Source: an uncultured Clostridia bacterium
GTDB lineage: Bacteria > Bacillota > Clostridia > Oscillospirales > Acutalibacteraceae
DNA length: 53,048 bases
NCBI GenBank assembly: GCA_947364045.1
Contig: CANARN010000010.1
Coordinates: 1 to 53,048, forward strand
Direction of reading: 5' to 3'
Below the pieces are notes generated by a model. The model did not search any database. It was not told where the DNA came from and saw nothing but the letters and a program-made list of their open reading frames with translations. Positions 52,863 through 53,048 of this stretch are shown here, piece by piece. The position numbers were made by a program, and so were the translations under genes. Within the stretch, counting starts at the first letter, position 1. Each line of letters starts with the position of its first letter.

Positions 52863-53048
52863 TTATACGCCGGAATTATCGAAATTCGGTATAAAATCTG
52901 TGTTTGCCGAAGATTTTTCCTGCATAAAACCGTTTTTAAGACCGATTTCAAAAAAATATTCCACAATATTGTAATATTCCGCCGTAAAAATCATTCTGTT
53001 AATTTCCTTATGCTTTGCGGCATTGGCAAAGGGTGTGTACTGACTCAT
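52863..53048 (-). CDS. PflX-type radical SAM protein, C-terminal end only
   Basis: The last 61 residues of a gene that enters from beyond the window. The segment MSQYTPF ... EINRMIFTAEYYNIVEYF ... GFMQEKSSANTDFIPNFDNSGV matches the C-terminus of the COG1313 (PflX-like, putative pyruvate-formate-lyase-activating) radical SAM family. The Met at the window edge is internal, not the start. The cluster motif lies outside the window. Confidence 0.75.
   Translation of the reverse strand: MSQYTPFANAAKHKEINRMIFTAEYYNIVEYFFEIGLKNGFMQEKSSANTDFIPNFDNSGV

Overview
The window looks like a chromosomal segment of a strictly anaerobic, saccharolytic Clostridia-type Firmicute, probably a gut Oscillospirales/Ruminococcaceae relative. 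The reasons are a one-chain pyruvate:ferredoxin oxidoreductase, an NAD(P)-linked multisubunit [FeFe] hydrogenase, strong purine-rich ribosome binding sites, sigma-A promoters and stem-loop/T-run terminators of Gram-positive type, a Gram-positive LexA box, and enzymes for plant and host sugars (fucose, mannosides, arabinosides, glucosamine-6-phosphate). The placement is inference; no rRNA marker is present.

Layout. 1-3516: 3' part of nifJ (PFOR) with a terminator. 3814-4761: an MltG-like lipoprotein. 4906-13143 (minus): a ten-gene hydrogenase operon, transcribed hndA, DRTGG, RsbW-like ATPase, sensory-type [FeFe] hydrogenase homologue, DRTGG, PHP, HATPase, hndB, hndC, hndD. PFOR would supply the reduced ferredoxin that this hydrogenase uses. 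13388-16179: a divergent vitamin B6 module (MocR-type regulator, pyridoxal/pyridoxamine kinase, ECF S component), followed by a radical SAM protein and a cysteine-rich small protein. 17036-18789: a gene-poor stretch with many hairpin repeats, two small membrane-protein genes (one behind a LexA box) and a 156-bp inverted-repeat element. 18790-25031: a housekeeping run (obgE, mrnC, yitT-like, DUF3592-like, lepA, hemW). 25599-27679: metA and a Gfo/Idh/MocA oxidoreductase. 27752-37126: a membrane-anchored GH51-like protein divergent from a GH38 mannosidase - GPH transporter - zinc-ribbon membrane protein - nagB - radical SAM operon.

37154-44650 is the accessory part. A consensus promoter drives a roughly 260-nt structured leader and tRNA-Leu(CAG). 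Immediately after the tRNA terminator comes an integrated element: a TnpV-like protein, a SWIM zinc-finger protein and an unknown protein, then an island bounded by inverted hairpin repeats that carries a DUF4365-type nuclease-like protein, an XRE regulator, a methyltransferase fused to a degenerate SNase-like domain and a MjaI-family restriction enzyme, and finally a large serine recombinase. 44805-49195 (minus) is a complete fucose operon (fucA, fucU, FGGY kinase, fucI). 49462-53048 holds an unknown membrane protein, an M3 oligoendopeptidase, mscL with an added zinc ribbon, and the 3' end of a PflX-type radical SAM protein.

The points most worth following are the structured leader that repeats the acceptor-stem sequence of its tRNA, the hairpin-bounded restriction-modification island, the SOS-controlled small membrane protein, and the hydrogenase operon with its embedded sensor module.
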